NCBI RefSeq assembly: GCF_004320525.1
Contig: NZ_SIHX01000007.1
Coordinates: 186,001-250,000 of the forward strand
Length of the DNA: 64,000 bases
Direction of reading: 5' to 3'
Source of the DNA: Arthrobacter sp. S39
GTDB lineage: Bacteria > Actinomycetota > Actinomycetes > Actinomycetales > Micrococcaceae
Part shown: positions 9,358 through 18,294 of the stretch, piece after piece
How the letters are laid out: every line of letters starts with the position of its first letter
Numbering within the stretch: the stretch's first letter is position 1
Position numbers and translations under genes: made by a program
Notes under the pieces: model-generated
Databases searched by the model: none
Seen by the model: only the letters and a program-made list of their open reading frames with translations
What the model was told of the DNA's origin: nothing

Positions 9358-11018
9358 CGCTGTTGCTCCGTTGCGCCGGTCATGATCTCAGTTACCGTCC
9401 CGTTGTCCACATTCCACCGTACATCCAGGCGCACGTTCTCCAGCAGCCTCCGGTCATGGGTGACCAGCAGCAGGGCGCCCTCGTAGCTTTCCAGGGCCTC
9501 CTCGAGCTGTTCGATAGCTGGCAGGTCGAGGTGGTTGGTGGGTTCGTCGAGGACCAGCAGGTTCACGCCACGGGCCTGCAGCAAGGCAAGGGCGGCCCTG
9601 GTGCGTTCGCCGGGTGAGAGGGAGTCCACGGGGCGCGCCGTGTGGTCCGCCTTCAGCCCGAATTTGGCCAGCAGGGTGCGGACCTCCGCCGGTGTGAGGT
9701 CTGTGAGTACGGCTTCGACGGCGTCACCCAGCTTGAGGCGCCCCGCCAGCAGTCCGCGGGCCTGGTCGATTTCGCCGACGGCCACGGAGGCACCCATGGC
9801 GGCGTTGCCGGCGTCCGGGGCCTGGACTCCCAGGAGAAGGCGAAGCAGTGTTGACTTGCCCGCTCCGTTGGGGCCGGTGATGCCGATCCGCTCCCCCGCG
9901 TTGAGCTGGAGGTTGACCGGTCCCAGGGTGAAGTCGCCCTGGTTCACGACGGCGTCCCGCAAGGTTGCCACCACGGCACTGGACCGCGGCGCCTGGCCGA
10001 TGGTGAACTGCAGCTGCCATTCCTTCCGGGGCTCCTCCACCACGTCCAGCCGGGCGATCCGGGATTCCATCTGCCGGACCTTCTGCGCCTGCTTCTCCGA
10101 GGACTCGGTGCTTGCCGCGCGGCGGATCTTGTCGTTGTCGGGGCTCTTCTTCATGGCGTTCCGCACGCCCTGGGAGCTCCACTCACGCTGCGTACGGGCC
10201 CGGGAGACGAGGTCCGCCTTGGTGGAGGCGAACTCCTCGAACCGTTCCCGGGCGTGGCGGCGTGCCACGGCGCGTTCCTCCAGGAACGCCTCGTAGCCGC
10301 CGTCGTAGACGGCCACCGAGTTCTGGGCCAGGTCAAGCTCCACGATGGTGGTGACGCAGCGGGCCAGGAACTCACGGTCATGGGACACCAGCACCACACC
10401 GCCGCGCAGGCCCTGCACAAACGCCTCGAGTTTGGCCAGGCCGGCGAGGTCAAGATCGTTCGTGGGCTCGTCCAGCAGAACGATGTCGAAACGGCTAAGC
10501 AGCAGGGCTGCAAGGGCCACCCGGGCAGCCTGGCCGCCGGAGAGCCCGGTCATGGGAGCGTCCGGGCCGGTTTCCAGCCCGAGGTCCGCGAGCACCGGCG
10601 GGATGCGTTCATCGAGGTCCGCCGCGCCCGAGGCCATCCAGCGGTCAAAGGCCAGGGAATAGGCATCGTCCGCCCCGGCGGCACCGGAACCCAGGGCCTC
10701 GGCGGTGGATTCCATCTCTGCCGTCGCCTGGGCGCAGCCGGTCCGGCGCGCGATGTAGGCGGCAACGGTCTCGCCGGCCACCCGTTCGTGCTCCTGCGGC
10801 AGCCACCCCACGAAGGCGTCGGCCGGGGCCAGGCTGACGGAACCGCCCTGCGGCTGGTCCACGCCGGCGAGCAGGCGCAGCAGAGTGGACTTGCCGGCAC
10901 CGTTGGCGCCCACCACACCAACGACGTCACCCGGGGAGACGGTCAGCGAAAGCTTGGAGAAGAGCGTCCGGTGGTCATGGCCTCCGGAAAGGTCTTTGGC
11001 AACAAGGGTTGCAGTCAT
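9354..11018 (-). CDS. ABC-F family ATPase, antibiotic-resistance (ribosome protection) type
   Basis: 554 residues with two ABC domains and no membrane segments: Walker A GANGAGKST and GPNGAGKST, signatures LSGGQAARV and LSPGERTRA, Walker B motifs IVLLDEPTNDLD and LLVLDEPTNHLD. The two are joined by a charged helical linker, the element that enters the ribosome in ABC-F factors. By linker length and operon partner it resembles TlrC/OleB-like resistance proteins more than EttA, although a housekeeping role is possible. I chose the ATG at 11018 because GAGAGG lies 9 nt upstream; starts at 11027 and 11159 are in frame but poorer. A terminator-like hairpin lies in the leader (11158-11205). Confidence 0.88.
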   Translation of the reverse strand: MTATLVAKDLSGGHDHRTLFSKLSLTVSPGDVVGVVGANGAGKSTLLRLLAGVDQPQGGSVSLAPADAFVGWLPQEHERVAGETVAAYIARRTGCAQATAEMESTAEALGSGAAGADDAYSLAFDRWMASGAADLDERIPPVLADLGLETGPDAPMTGLSGGQAARVALAALLLSRFDIVLLDEPTNDLDLAGLAKLEAFVQGLRGGVVLVSHDREFLARCVTTIVELDLAQNSVAVYDGGYEAFLEERAVARRHARERFEEFASTKADLVSRARTQREWSSQGVRNAMKKSPDNDKIRRAASTESSEKQAQKVRQMESRIARLDVVEEPRKEWQLQFTIGQAPRSSAVVATLRDAVVNQGDFTLGPVNLQLNAGERIGITGPNGAGKSTLLRLLLGVQAPDAGNAAMGASVAVGEIDQARGLLAGRLKLGDAVEAVLTDLTPAEVRTLLAKFGLKADHTARPVDSLSPGERTRAALALLQARGVNLLVLDEPTNHLDLPAIEQLEEALESYEGALLLVTHDRRLLENVRLDVRWNVDNGTVTEIMTGATEQQR

Positions 11019-11157
11019 GGGGTCCATCCTCTCGATGCTGCCGGACCGCGGAGAATCCCGCTGGGGCGGCGGCCCGGGCTGTTCCTCCGGGAAAGCCGCA
11101 GAAAACCGCGGTAATTCGCGGTAAACCCGGGTGATTCCGCCCCGCGCGCGGCAGGGC

Positions 11158-11205
11158 ATAAAAGAACCCGCTGGTCCGGACTTGGGGGGTGTACGGACCA
11201 ACGGG
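11158..11205 (-). terminator. Terminator-like hairpin in the ABC-F leader (candidate attenuator)
   Basis: On the minus strand, arms CCCGTTGGTCCG (11205-11194) and CGGACCAGCGGG (11178-11167) pair over 11 of 12 positions, with a 15-nt loop, followed directly by TTCTTTTAT. It sits about 140 nt before the ABC-F start and after any promoter further upstream, so it would stop transcription before the gene. ABC-F resistance genes are often controlled by this kind of leader. Short frames starting at 11220 and 11212 run through it. Confidence 0.65.
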
Positions 11206-11305
11206 CTCGACCATCAAGCATAGTCGAATCGATAGTCGGCGTAAAATCACCACGCGCCCGGCAGGCTAAAATTGTGGTATCCATCCGTTCTGAAGAGAGC
11301 ACTCC

Positions 11306-12037
11306 ATGCCCCTCCCCGCCAAGGCGTTCCAGCGCTGGTTGCACGGCATTGCGCCCGACGCCAGCACGGCCGACGTCTGCCGGGTCTCCGGGATCAAACG
11401 GACCACCCTTGCCCAGCAGCTGGTCCGCGGGAAAGTCGCGGAAACCACCGTGGTGAGCATCAGCCGCGCCTACGGCGTCAATCCCGTGTCCGCCCTCGCC
11501 GGCTTCGAGGCCTATAGCCTGCTGGCGGTCCCGGCTCCGCCCACCCGCTGTGAACTGGTCAGCCAGATCTCCACCCCGGACCTCCTGCGGGCCGTGCTGT
11601 CACGCTCTGCGGTGGATCCGGCCGGCAGGTCTGCGGAGCGGCCGCCGCTGAGCCCTGCGCCGCACGCCACCTCGGTCAAGAACTGGGTTGAGGCGATCGA
11701 CGACGGCGAGCTGCGCCACCGCGTCTCAGCCGCCACCGGCGTGGCACCGCAAAACTATTCGGCACAGCTGACGGCGAACCGTTTGTCTCCCGAGCTGGCC
11801 ATTGCCACCTCCCTGGCCGCGGGCGTCGGGCCTGCCGGCGGGCTGGTGGCCTCGGGGCTGATTACTGAGGCGGAAGCGGGGTGGCCGCCTGACGCCCGCC
11901 AGACCGCCCTGGACGGCCTGCCTGACGGCGAGTTGACCACATTGGCGGGAGACCGGCTGCAGGCCCTGGGCAAGACCCTGAAGCGCCAGGAACACGACCA
12001 AGAACAAACCAACAAAATCTGGGAGAACCTGGGATGA
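11306..12037 (+). CDS. Putative helix-turn-helix DNA-binding protein
   Basis: 243 residues. The first 60 look like a Cro/CI-type helix-turn-helix: ADVCRVSGIKRTTLAQQLVR followed by VVSISRAYGVNPVSALAGFE. A second, similar repeat near residues 130-190 (VKNWVEAIDDGELRHRVSAA, then TGVAPQNYSAQL) suggests a duplicated fold. The tail is a charged helix. RBS AAGAGAG sits 6 nt before the ATG. The stop overlaps the ATG of the following 7-TM gene, so the two proteins are made together. Resembles phage-type immunity repressors and actinobacterial HTH partners of membrane proteins; the target is unknown. Confidence 0.6.
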   Translation: MPLPAKAFQRWLHGIAPDASTADVCRVSGIKRTTLAQQLVRGKVAETTVVSISRAYGVNPVSALAGFEAYSLLAVPAPPTRCELVSQISTPDLLRAVLSRSAVDPAGRSAERPPLSPAPHATSVKNWVEAIDDGELRHRVSAATGVAPQNYSAQLTANRLSPELAIATSLAAGVGPAGGLVASGLITEAEAGWPPDARQTALDGLPDGELTTLAGDRLQALGKTLKRQEHDQEQTNKIWENLG

Positions 12038-12771
12038 TCGAGATCCTTCAGTGGTCCACCCTTGCCGTTTGCGGCCTGATTGCCGTTGTCCGGGTTCCCA
12101 GCGCAGTGCGGGGAGAGAACCGGACCCTGTTCTGGATCTTCGCGCTGATGACCCTGGCCATCCTCCTCAGCATCGAAGCGCCCTACGTCGCCATTGACCA
12201 GGCACTGGGGGGCTTCAACCTGGCAAACCTCATCCTGCGCTTTGTCATCTTCGCTGCCATCCTTTGCGTTGGCATCCGTGTCACCCGGGGCTTCGGCGCC
12301 ACGGATGGCTACCGGCTGCTGACCGGCCGCACCGGGATGGCGGTCCTTGCCCTGGTCTCGCTGGCCGTGGTGGGTGTGTTCCTCCTGATGGATTCAAGAG
12401 GTTCGTCGTCGGGGTTGGCACAAATCTCGATCAGGGGCGGCCGTGATGCCGTGCTGGTGGAATACTACGGGGCTGCCGGCAGGGCTTACCCCGCGTATGT
12501 GTCCCTGGTGCTGCTGCCGGCCATGGTGCGGGCACTGCGCGGTTCGCTCCCGCTGCCCATTCGGACCGCAGCCTTCCTGCTGGCCGTCGGAGCAGTGGCC
12601 ATCGCCCTGACACTGTTCTTCCCTGTAATGCCGTCCGGCTGGGGGCCGGCCAAATTCGTGGTCAACTACACCGCGGTGCTTTGCTTCGTTGTGGGACTGG
12701 CGCTCATCTGGGCGGCCAGGGTCCGCTACGGCCGCAGCCCGGCGAGGCCAGGGACTTTTACTGAAAAGTAA
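12034..12771 (+). CDS. Seven-TM membrane protein, partner of the HTH protein
   Basis: 245 residues with about seven TM segments (near 4-20, 30-48, 62-84, 98-118, 140-160, 172-195 and 210-230). The segment SIEAPYVAIDQALGGFNLAN recalls the start of the MAB_1171c-type putative transporter family, whose members also pair with HTH regulators, but the cytoplasmic C-terminal domain of that family is absent here. It overlaps the upstream HTH gene by 4 nt. A membrane sensor that sequesters or signals to its HTH partner is an inference only. Confidence 0.6.
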   Translation: MIEILQWSTLAVCGLIAVVRVPSAVRGENRTLFWIFALMTLAILLSIEAPYVAIDQALGGFNLANLILRFVIFAAILCVGIRVTRGFGATDGYRLLTGRTGMAVLALVSLAVVGVFLLMDSRGSSSGLAQISIRGGRDAVLVEYYGAAGRAYPAYVSLVLLPAMVRALRGSLPLPIRTAAFLLAVGAVAIALTLFFPVMPSGWGPAKFVVNYTAVLCFVVGLALIWAARVRYGRSPARPGTFTEK

Positions 12772-12904
12772 CCTCGGCAAATTCACAAAATCATTAGAAT
12801 ATGAAACAATCATGAATGTGTGAAGGCGAGGCGCGGGGCGTTTACGAACGGGGATAAATTCTGAGACGTTGCGCCTCAGGGTCCTTTGCACACATTGGGG
12901 GGAT

Positions 12905-12938
12905 GAGTGGTGGCGGCCGTTGGGGACCGCCCCCACTC
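12905..12938. terminator. Hairpin between convergent genes, probable terminator
   Basis: GAGTGG-T-GGCGG pairs with CCGCC-C-CCACTC around a 10-nt loop with one internal mismatch. It lies 7 nt after the stop of the minus-strand oxidoreductase and 133 nt after the stop of the plus-strand membrane protein. There is a weak T stretch on the plus side (CCTGTTTAAG), so it may serve both genes. Confidence 0.5.
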
Positions 12939-12945
12939 AGCCTGT

Positions 12946-14049
12946 TTAAGGCACCTTTTGGCTCACGGCCCGGGCGTCCGTTCCAGCGCCGGATCCCAGT
13001 TCCCGCTGCACCAGGGGAAGCACCTCCGTGCCCAGCAATTCGATCGCTTCGAGCACCGTCTCCTGCGGCACCGAGGACAGGTCCAGCTGGAAAATCTGCC
13101 GGTCGTGCTGCATATGCCCGTGCATCCTGACGATCTTTTCGGCCACCTCCTCCGGGTTGCCCACGAACAGCGCCCCGCCGGGCGCCGTCTCCATGTTGTA
13201 CGTGACGCCGCTGGGGGTCGGAAATCCGCGCTCTGCCGAGATCCGGCGCATGGTGTCCATCCAGTACGGCCGGAAGGCCTCCTTCGCCCGGCCCGCGCCT
13301 GACGCCGCGTCCCGCAGGACCAGCCCCGGCGTGCTGACGCCCACTTTGAGCCCGGCCGCAGCGAATCCATGGTCGACGGCGGTCTGCCGGTACAGCGCGG
13401 CATGGCGCTCGAAGTTCCGCAGGGATCCGCCGAGCAGCGCGTACATCACGTTCTTGCCCAGGGCCGCGGCGCGCACGGTCGACTGTGGTGTGCCGCCGGT
13501 GGCGATCCAGATATCCAGTTTGCGGCTGCCGTCCGCCGCGCGGAACGGGCGCGGCAGGATCAGGGCATCATCCAGCCCTGAACGGAACTCGCCGCTCCAG
13601 GTAATCCGCTCCTGGGCGTTGAGCCGGAGCAGCAGTTCCAGCTTCTCCTCGTAGAGGGCGTCGTAATCCTCCAGACGGGCGCCGAACAGCGGGTAGGACT
13701 CGATAAAACTACCCCGCCCGGCCGTGAGTTCCGCACGTCCCTGGCTGATGAGGTCGATGGTGGCGAACTGCTGGAAGACCCGCACCGGATCCTCGGTGCT
13801 GAGGACCGTGACGGCGCTGCCCACCTTGATCTGCCGGGTCTGCGCCGCCGCGGCCGCCAACACGGTTGCAGGCGACGTGACGGAGTAGTCAGGGCGATGG
13901 TGCTCGCCGACCCCGAAGTAGTGGAGTCCCACCTGGTCGGCAAGGCGGGCCCGCTCCAGGAGGTCCTGGGTGTTCTGTTCCGGGGACACCGTGGTGCCGC
14001 GCACGGGATCCCGGTGGATGTCCCCGAAGCTGAAGATTCCTAGTTCCAT
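12946..14049 (-). CDS. LLM class flavin-dependent oxidoreductase
   Basis: 367 residues of the bacterial luciferase-like TIM barrel. Visible family features are the start MELGIFSFGDIHRDP, YFGVGEHHRPDY (the EHH flavin-site motif), VLSTEDPVRVFQQFATIDLI and a GGTPQSTVRAAALG strand. Such enzymes use FMNH2 or F420H2 to oxidise varied substrates. The cofactor and substrate cannot be assigned from this sequence. It stands alone, 83 nt from the alpha-mannosidase gene. Confidence 0.9.
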   Translation of the reverse strand: MELGIFSFGDIHRDPVRGTTVSPEQNTQDLLERARLADQVGLHYFGVGEHHRPDYSVTSPATVLAAAAAQTRQIKVGSAVTVLSTEDPVRVFQQFATIDLISQGRAELTAGRGSFIESYPLFGARLEDYDALYEEKLELLLRLNAQERITWSGEFRSGLDDALILPRPFRAADGSRKLDIWIATGGTPQSTVRAAALGKNVMYALLGGSLRNFERHAALYRQTAVDHGFAAAGLKVGVSTPGLVLRDAASGAGRAKEAFRPYWMDTMRRISAERGFPTPSGVTYNMETAPGGALFVGNPEEVAEKIVRMHGHMQHDRQIFQLDLSSVPQETVLEAIELLGTEVLPLVQRELGSGAGTDARAVSQKVP

Positions 14050-14132
14050 GCCTTATCCAAGCAATAGATGCGTATGCATATTCCCGGGAGGGGCAGGAAT
14101 CCCAGCGGGCGCGTGCGCGGCAGGCCCTGGTG

Positions 14133-17100
14133 TCAGCGGACGAACCTCAGCGTGACCATCTGGAACGGGCGCAGCGACAGCGCCACCCGGCCCTGCTCGT
14201 CCGGAGTTACTCCGGGCACTTCCGCGGGCCGTTCCAGCAGGTCCGTGGCGTAGGCGTCCCGGACCGGGAAGTTGGCCGTCAGATGCCCGGCCGAGCGCTG
14301 GCCCAGTGACTCGTAGAGCCGGACAATTACGTCCCCCGAGCCGTCCTCGGCAAGCTTCACGGCCTCGATGACCAGCGCCGTGTTGCCATTGGTGAACAGC
14401 GGTTCCGCCGGGTTGGCCCCCCGCACGATCCGCGGCACCAGGTTGGTGCGGTACCCCTCCTCCACGGCTTCGGCGATACCGGCCCCGGGGCGGACGGTGA
14501 CCGTCAGCTCATGGTGCCCGCGGTCGGCGGTGGGATCAGGGAACTTGGGGGCCCGCAGGAGTGAGAGCCGGACGGTGGTGGTGGTCCCGCCGTCGTCCTC
14601 CCGGATGTTCCTGGTGACGTCGTGCCCGTACGTGGACGAGTTGGACACGGCCACGCCGTAGCCCGGTTCGGCGACGTGGATCCAGCGGTGGGCGCAGATT
14701 TCAAACTTGGCGGCTTCCCACGAGGTGTTGACGTGGGTGGGGCGGAAGACGTGGCCGAACTGCGTCTCGGCGGCTGACCGGTCCGCCCGGATATCCAGCG
14801 CGAAGCCCAGCTTAAGGAGCTTTTCGCTCTCCTTCCAGTCAATGGACGTGGTGATGGCCAGCGAATCACTGCCCGGTGCCAGCGTGATCCGCTGCGCCAC
14901 CGGGGACGAACCGGCCAGGCGCTCGACAACCACGACGGCGGATTGGCCGTCAGTCTCCAGGCGCACCGCCTGCGCCTGGCTCAGCGCGGTGACGTTGCGG
15001 CGGTAGAACTCATCAATGTCCCACGCGTCCCATTCGTTGGGTGTGTCCCGGTGGAGCTCCAGCAGGTTGCCGCGCTGACCGGGCGCTATGGCTTCGCGTC
15101 CGCTGGCGTAATCCGAGAGGGACACAATGAGTCCGTGAGCATCCAGGACGGCGCGGATCACGCCGTTGTCCAGCACGTATCCGCCGTCCTGCTCCGTGAC
15201 GTTGACGGGCGGGCCGGCCGGCTGCCGGATGGCGGCACCCAGCGCGGGGACACCGTCACGGGAATGCGGCGCTGCGTTGAGCAGGAACTCCTGCGTGCCC
15301 TCCCCGAGCAGGGCGGCCGCGGCCTGAGCAATGAGGGTTTCGAGGCCCGCGCTGATGGCGGCATAATTCCGTTCGGCGTCCTGGTGGACCCAGGCGATGG
15401 AGCTGCCCGGCAGGATGTCGTGGAACTGCTGGAGCAGCACCAGGCGCCAGAGCCGCTTGAGCTCTGCGGCCGGGTAGGCGAATGACCCGCCGGTGCCGAC
15501 GGTTGCGGTGGCACACCAGAGCTCGGCCTCGCGGAGCAGGTGCTCGCTGCGGCGGTTGCCGCGTTTGGTCTGGGCCTGGCTGGTGTAGGTCCCGCGGTGG
15601 AGTTCCAGGTACATTTCGCCCACCCACACAGGCAGGGCGGTGTACTCTTCCTCAGCCTGGGTGAAAAAGCTTTCGGCGGATCCCACACGGACCTTGGGCG
15701 ATCCTTCCAGGTCTTCGGTGCGGTGAGCGGCAGCCAGCATCTCGCGGGTAGGTCCGCCACCGCCGTCGCCATACCCGAACGGAACCAGCGAGGTGGTGCC
15801 GCGCCCGTGGTCGCGGTAATTGCGTTCGGCGTGCGCCAGCTCCCGGCCGCTGAGTTCGGAGTTGTAAGTGTCCACCGGCGGGAAATGCGTAAAGAGCCGG
15901 GTGCCGTCGATCCCTTCCCAGTTGAAGGTGTGGTGCGGCATCCGGTTGACCTGGTTCCAGGAGATTTTCTGCGTGAGGAACCAGCGGCTGCCGGCCGACT
16001 TAACAATCTGCGGCAGGGCGGCGGAATAGCCGAAGGAGTCCGGCAGCCAGGCCTCACGGCACTCGACGCCGAACTCGTTAAGGAAAAAGCTCTTGCCCTC
16101 GACGAACTGCCGGGCCATGGCTTCACCGCCGGGCATGTTGGTATCCGATTCCACCCACATGCCGCCCACCGGCACGAACTGGCCGGCTTTGACCTTCTCC
16201 CGGATGCGGCCGAACAGCTCCGGATAGAACTCCTTCATCCAGGCCAGCTGCTGGGCCGATGAGCAGGAGAACACAAAGTCCGGGTCCTCATCCATCAGGG
16301 CCACCACGTTGGAGAAAGTCCTGGCGCACTTGCGGATGGTTTCGCGCACCGGCCACAGCCAGGCGGAGTCGATGTGGGCGTGGCCGGTGGCAACAAGCTG
16401 ATGCGCGGAGGCGTAGGCCGGCCTGGACAGCACCTCCGCCAGCACCTGGCGCCCGGCGGCGGCGGTGCCGGCGATGTTGTCCGGGTCCATGGCGTCCATC
16501 ATCCGCTCGAGCGCGCGGAGTATTTCGTGACGCCGGGGCTGCTCCATGGGAAGCTCATGCATCAGCCCGGCAAGGGTCCAGATATCCTGCTGGAGCTCCC
16601 ACACGGTCTGGTTGAGTTCCGCGATGGCGATGCCGCCCAGCCGGTATTGGGGTGCCGTGCCGGCCGTGGCCTTGTCACCATACGGGGTGGCAGCGAAGGT
16701 CCAGCCCTGCGCGACGTCAGGGTTGGCCGCTGCCTCAACGTAGAAGTCCACGGCCATTCCGCTGCCCAGCAGCTTCAGCGGGATGTACTGGTTCCGCGGC
16801 GAGATGGCCTTGATGATGGTGCCGTCCGGGCGCCACGCGATCCCCTCGCACTGGAAGCCCGGGGTTTCGTTGGTGAAGCCAAGGTCCACCACGATTTCCA
16901 CCGTGGTGTCGGGGTTGGTGCCCCAGGATTCCGGGACGTCGCCCTGCAGCCTCAGCCATTTGGTTCCCCAGGGCTTGCCCCAGGCAGCACCCGGCTCCTG
17001 GGGCACAAAGTCGTGCCGCAGCGCCTCCATCACGGTCACCGGTTCGTCCGGCACATCCCAGCTGCTCAGGGTCAGCGGGACGCTGCGTGTGTAGACAGCG

Positions 17101-17165
17101 GGGATGATCCGTTCGCGGACGAAACGGTCCAGGCGGACTTCCGTGATCCGTCGGTCGTCATGCAA
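14133..17165 (-). CDS. Alpha-mannosidase, glycoside hydrolase family 38
   Basis: A 1010-residue cytosolic retaining mannosidase. The GH38 catalytic half contains the zinc-site motif HAHIDSAWLWP (residues 262-272) and the nucleophile Asp376 in AWLPDSFGYSAALPQ; FPPVDTYNSE and the long beta-sandwich C-terminal half complete the family layout. It releases mannose from alpha-linked manno-oligosaccharides. The start is TTG at 17165, preceded by GAGGG 6 nt upstream. No signal peptide. Two inverted repeats upstream (17204-17236) may be operators. No sugar transporter lies beside it. Confidence 0.93.
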   Translation of the reverse strand: MHDDRRITEVRLDRFVRERIIPAVYTRSVPLTLSSWDVPDEPVTVMEALRHDFVPQEPGAAWGKPWGTKWLRLQGDVPESWGTNPDTTVEIVVDLGFTNETPGFQCEGIAWRPDGTIIKAISPRNQYIPLKLLGSGMAVDFYVEAAANPDVAQGWTFAATPYGDKATAGTAPQYRLGGIAIAELNQTVWELQQDIWTLAGLMHELPMEQPRRHEILRALERMMDAMDPDNIAGTAAAGRQVLAEVLSRPAYASAHQLVATGHAHIDSAWLWPVRETIRKCARTFSNVVALMDEDPDFVFSCSSAQQLAWMKEFYPELFGRIREKVKAGQFVPVGGMWVESDTNMPGGEAMARQFVEGKSFFLNEFGVECREAWLPDSFGYSAALPQIVKSAGSRWFLTQKISWNQVNRMPHHTFNWEGIDGTRLFTHFPPVDTYNSELSGRELAHAERNYRDHGRGTTSLVPFGYGDGGGGPTREMLAAAHRTEDLEGSPKVRVGSAESFFTQAEEEYTALPVWVGEMYLELHRGTYTSQAQTKRGNRRSEHLLREAELWCATATVGTGGSFAYPAAELKRLWRLVLLQQFHDILPGSSIAWVHQDAERNYAAISAGLETLIAQAAAALLGEGTQEFLLNAAPHSRDGVPALGAAIRQPAGPPVNVTEQDGGYVLDNGVIRAVLDAHGLIVSLSDYASGREAIAPGQRGNLLELHRDTPNEWDAWDIDEFYRRNVTALSQAQAVRLETDGQSAVVVVERLAGSSPVAQRITLAPGSDSLAITTSIDWKESEKLLKLGFALDIRADRSAAETQFGHVFRPTHVNTSWEAAKFEICAHRWIHVAEPGYGVAVSNSSTYGHDVTRNIREDDGGTTTTVRLSLLRAPKFPDPTADRGHHELTVTVRPGAGIAEAVEEGYRTNLVPRIVRGANPAEPLFTNGNTALVIEAVKLAEDGSGDVIVRLYESLGQRSAGHLTANFPVRDAYATDLLERPAEVPGVTPDEQGRVALSLRPFQMVTLRFVR

Positions 17166-17203
17166 TGTAAGCCCTCTTTAACGCTTGAAACTGGATCAAA
17201 GTG

Positions 17204-17236
17204 TCCATTCGATGGATAAAATCTACTGCTTAGTAG
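17204..17236. promoter_or_regulatory. Two inverted repeats upstream of the mannosidase gene (candidate operators)
   Basis: TCCAT-TCG-ATGGA (17204-17216) and CTACT-GCTT-AGTAG (17223-17236) lie 39-71 nt before the mannosidase start, where promoter and operator would be expected. The first has the form of a small LacI- or GntR-type site. No matching regulator is adjacent, so this is tentative. Confidence 0.35.
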
Positions 17237-17279
17237 CCTAATAACCAAGCCTCCGCGGACCCGGTTCCTTACCAGTTCT

Positions 17280-18170
17280 TTATCCCCGGACCTGCACCGG
17301 ATCCTCAGCCGGAGCAGGCACAGTAATCCTGTGCTGCCCGGCATAAACGTTCAGGCTGGTGCCACGGCTGAACCCAGCCAGGGTCAGTCCGTTCGCCTCC
17401 GCGAGCTCCACGGCCAGGCTGGAGGGGGCGCTGACGGCGGCCAGCACGGGGATGCCGGCCAGCGCCGCCTTCTGCACGAGCTCGAAGGACGCCCGCCCGG
17501 AGACCTGGAGCACCAGGCCGGACAGCGGAAGCATCCGCTCCCGCAGGGCCCAGCCCACCACCTTGTCCACGGCGTTGTGCCGGCCCACATCCTCGCGGAG
17601 GCACAAAAGCTCCACCCCGCCGTCGTCCCCTATCCTGAACAGTCCGGCAGCATGCACTCCCCCGGTGACGTCAAAGACGGCCTGGGCCTCGCGAAGCCGG
17701 TCAGGCAGCGAGGCAAGAATGGCCGCCGGTACCGACACAGGGTCAGCTGCGGGGCTGTAGTGCGACGACTTCCGGACGGCCTCGATCGAATCCGTGCCGC
17801 AGATGCCGCACGAGCTGGAGGTATAGACATTCCGGCCGATCGTCGGAACCTCGACGTCGGGGCGCAGCTGGGCCTCCACGACGTTGAACGTCTGCACGCC
17901 GTTTTCGTCCTCCCCGGCACAGAACCGCAACGACACCAGCTGTTCGGGGGTCCAGATGATGCCTTCGGAGACGAGGAATCCGGCGACGAGGTCGAAGTCG
18001 TCGCCGGGAGTGCGCATGGTTACCGAAAAGGAGAGGGAGCCCAGCCGGATTTCCAGGGGTTCCTCCACGGCGAGGGTGTCCTCCCGGTGCCGGACGGGGA
18101 ACTCGAGGGCCTGGGGTGACCCGTCCAGCACGTAGCGGTGGACCTTGCGGCGCTGCGTTACGCGGCCCAT
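17280..18170 (-). CDS. fdhD: Formate dehydrogenase accessory sulfurtransferase FdhD
   Basis: 296 residues. FdhD carries sulfur from a cysteine desulfurase to the molybdenum cofactor of formate dehydrogenase. The essential pair Cys121/Cys124 is in SSSCGICGTDSIEA; EDVGRHNAVDKVVG and SGRASFELVQKAALAGIPVL are the other conserved blocks. It is the last member of a minus-strand group of molybdenum-cofactor genes, 124 nt after moeA, in a probable separate transcript. No formate dehydrogenase gene is in the window. Confidence 0.95.
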   Translation of the reverse strand: MGRVTQRRKVHRYVLDGSPQALEFPVRHREDTLAVEEPLEIRLGSLSFSVTMRTPGDDFDLVAGFLVSEGIIWTPEQLVSLRFCAGEDENGVQTFNVVEAQLRPDVEVPTIGRNVYTSSSCGICGTDSIEAVRKSSHYSPAADPVSVPAAILASLPDRLREAQAVFDVTGGVHAAGLFRIGDDGGVELLCLREDVGRHNAVDKVVGWALRERMLPLSGLVLQVSGRASFELVQKAALAGIPVLAAVSAPSSLAVELAEANGLTLAGFSRGTSLNVYAGQHRITVPAPAEDPVQVRG

Positions 18171-18294
18171 GGCTGTTCCTTGGGCCGGGAGCGGAAGCCC
18201 TGCAGTGTGTCCCGTACTTGCCGGCGATGGGCAGGGTGCCTGTTCATGACTCCATCATTGCAAGGGCAGGGGCACTAAGCCAGCCACGCCACGG

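Noticed and set aside
11027-11201. Longer ABC-F start (up to 58 extra residues)
   Set aside because: The extension is Pro/Arg-rich with no family similarity, runs from the terminator hairpin, and the ATG at 11018 has a better-placed Shine-Dalgarno.
12772-12900. AT-rich stretch after the 7-TM gene with TTCACA/TGTGAA ends as an operator or attachment site
   Set aside because: Arms are short and about 30 nt apart, and no regulator, integrase or repeat supports it.
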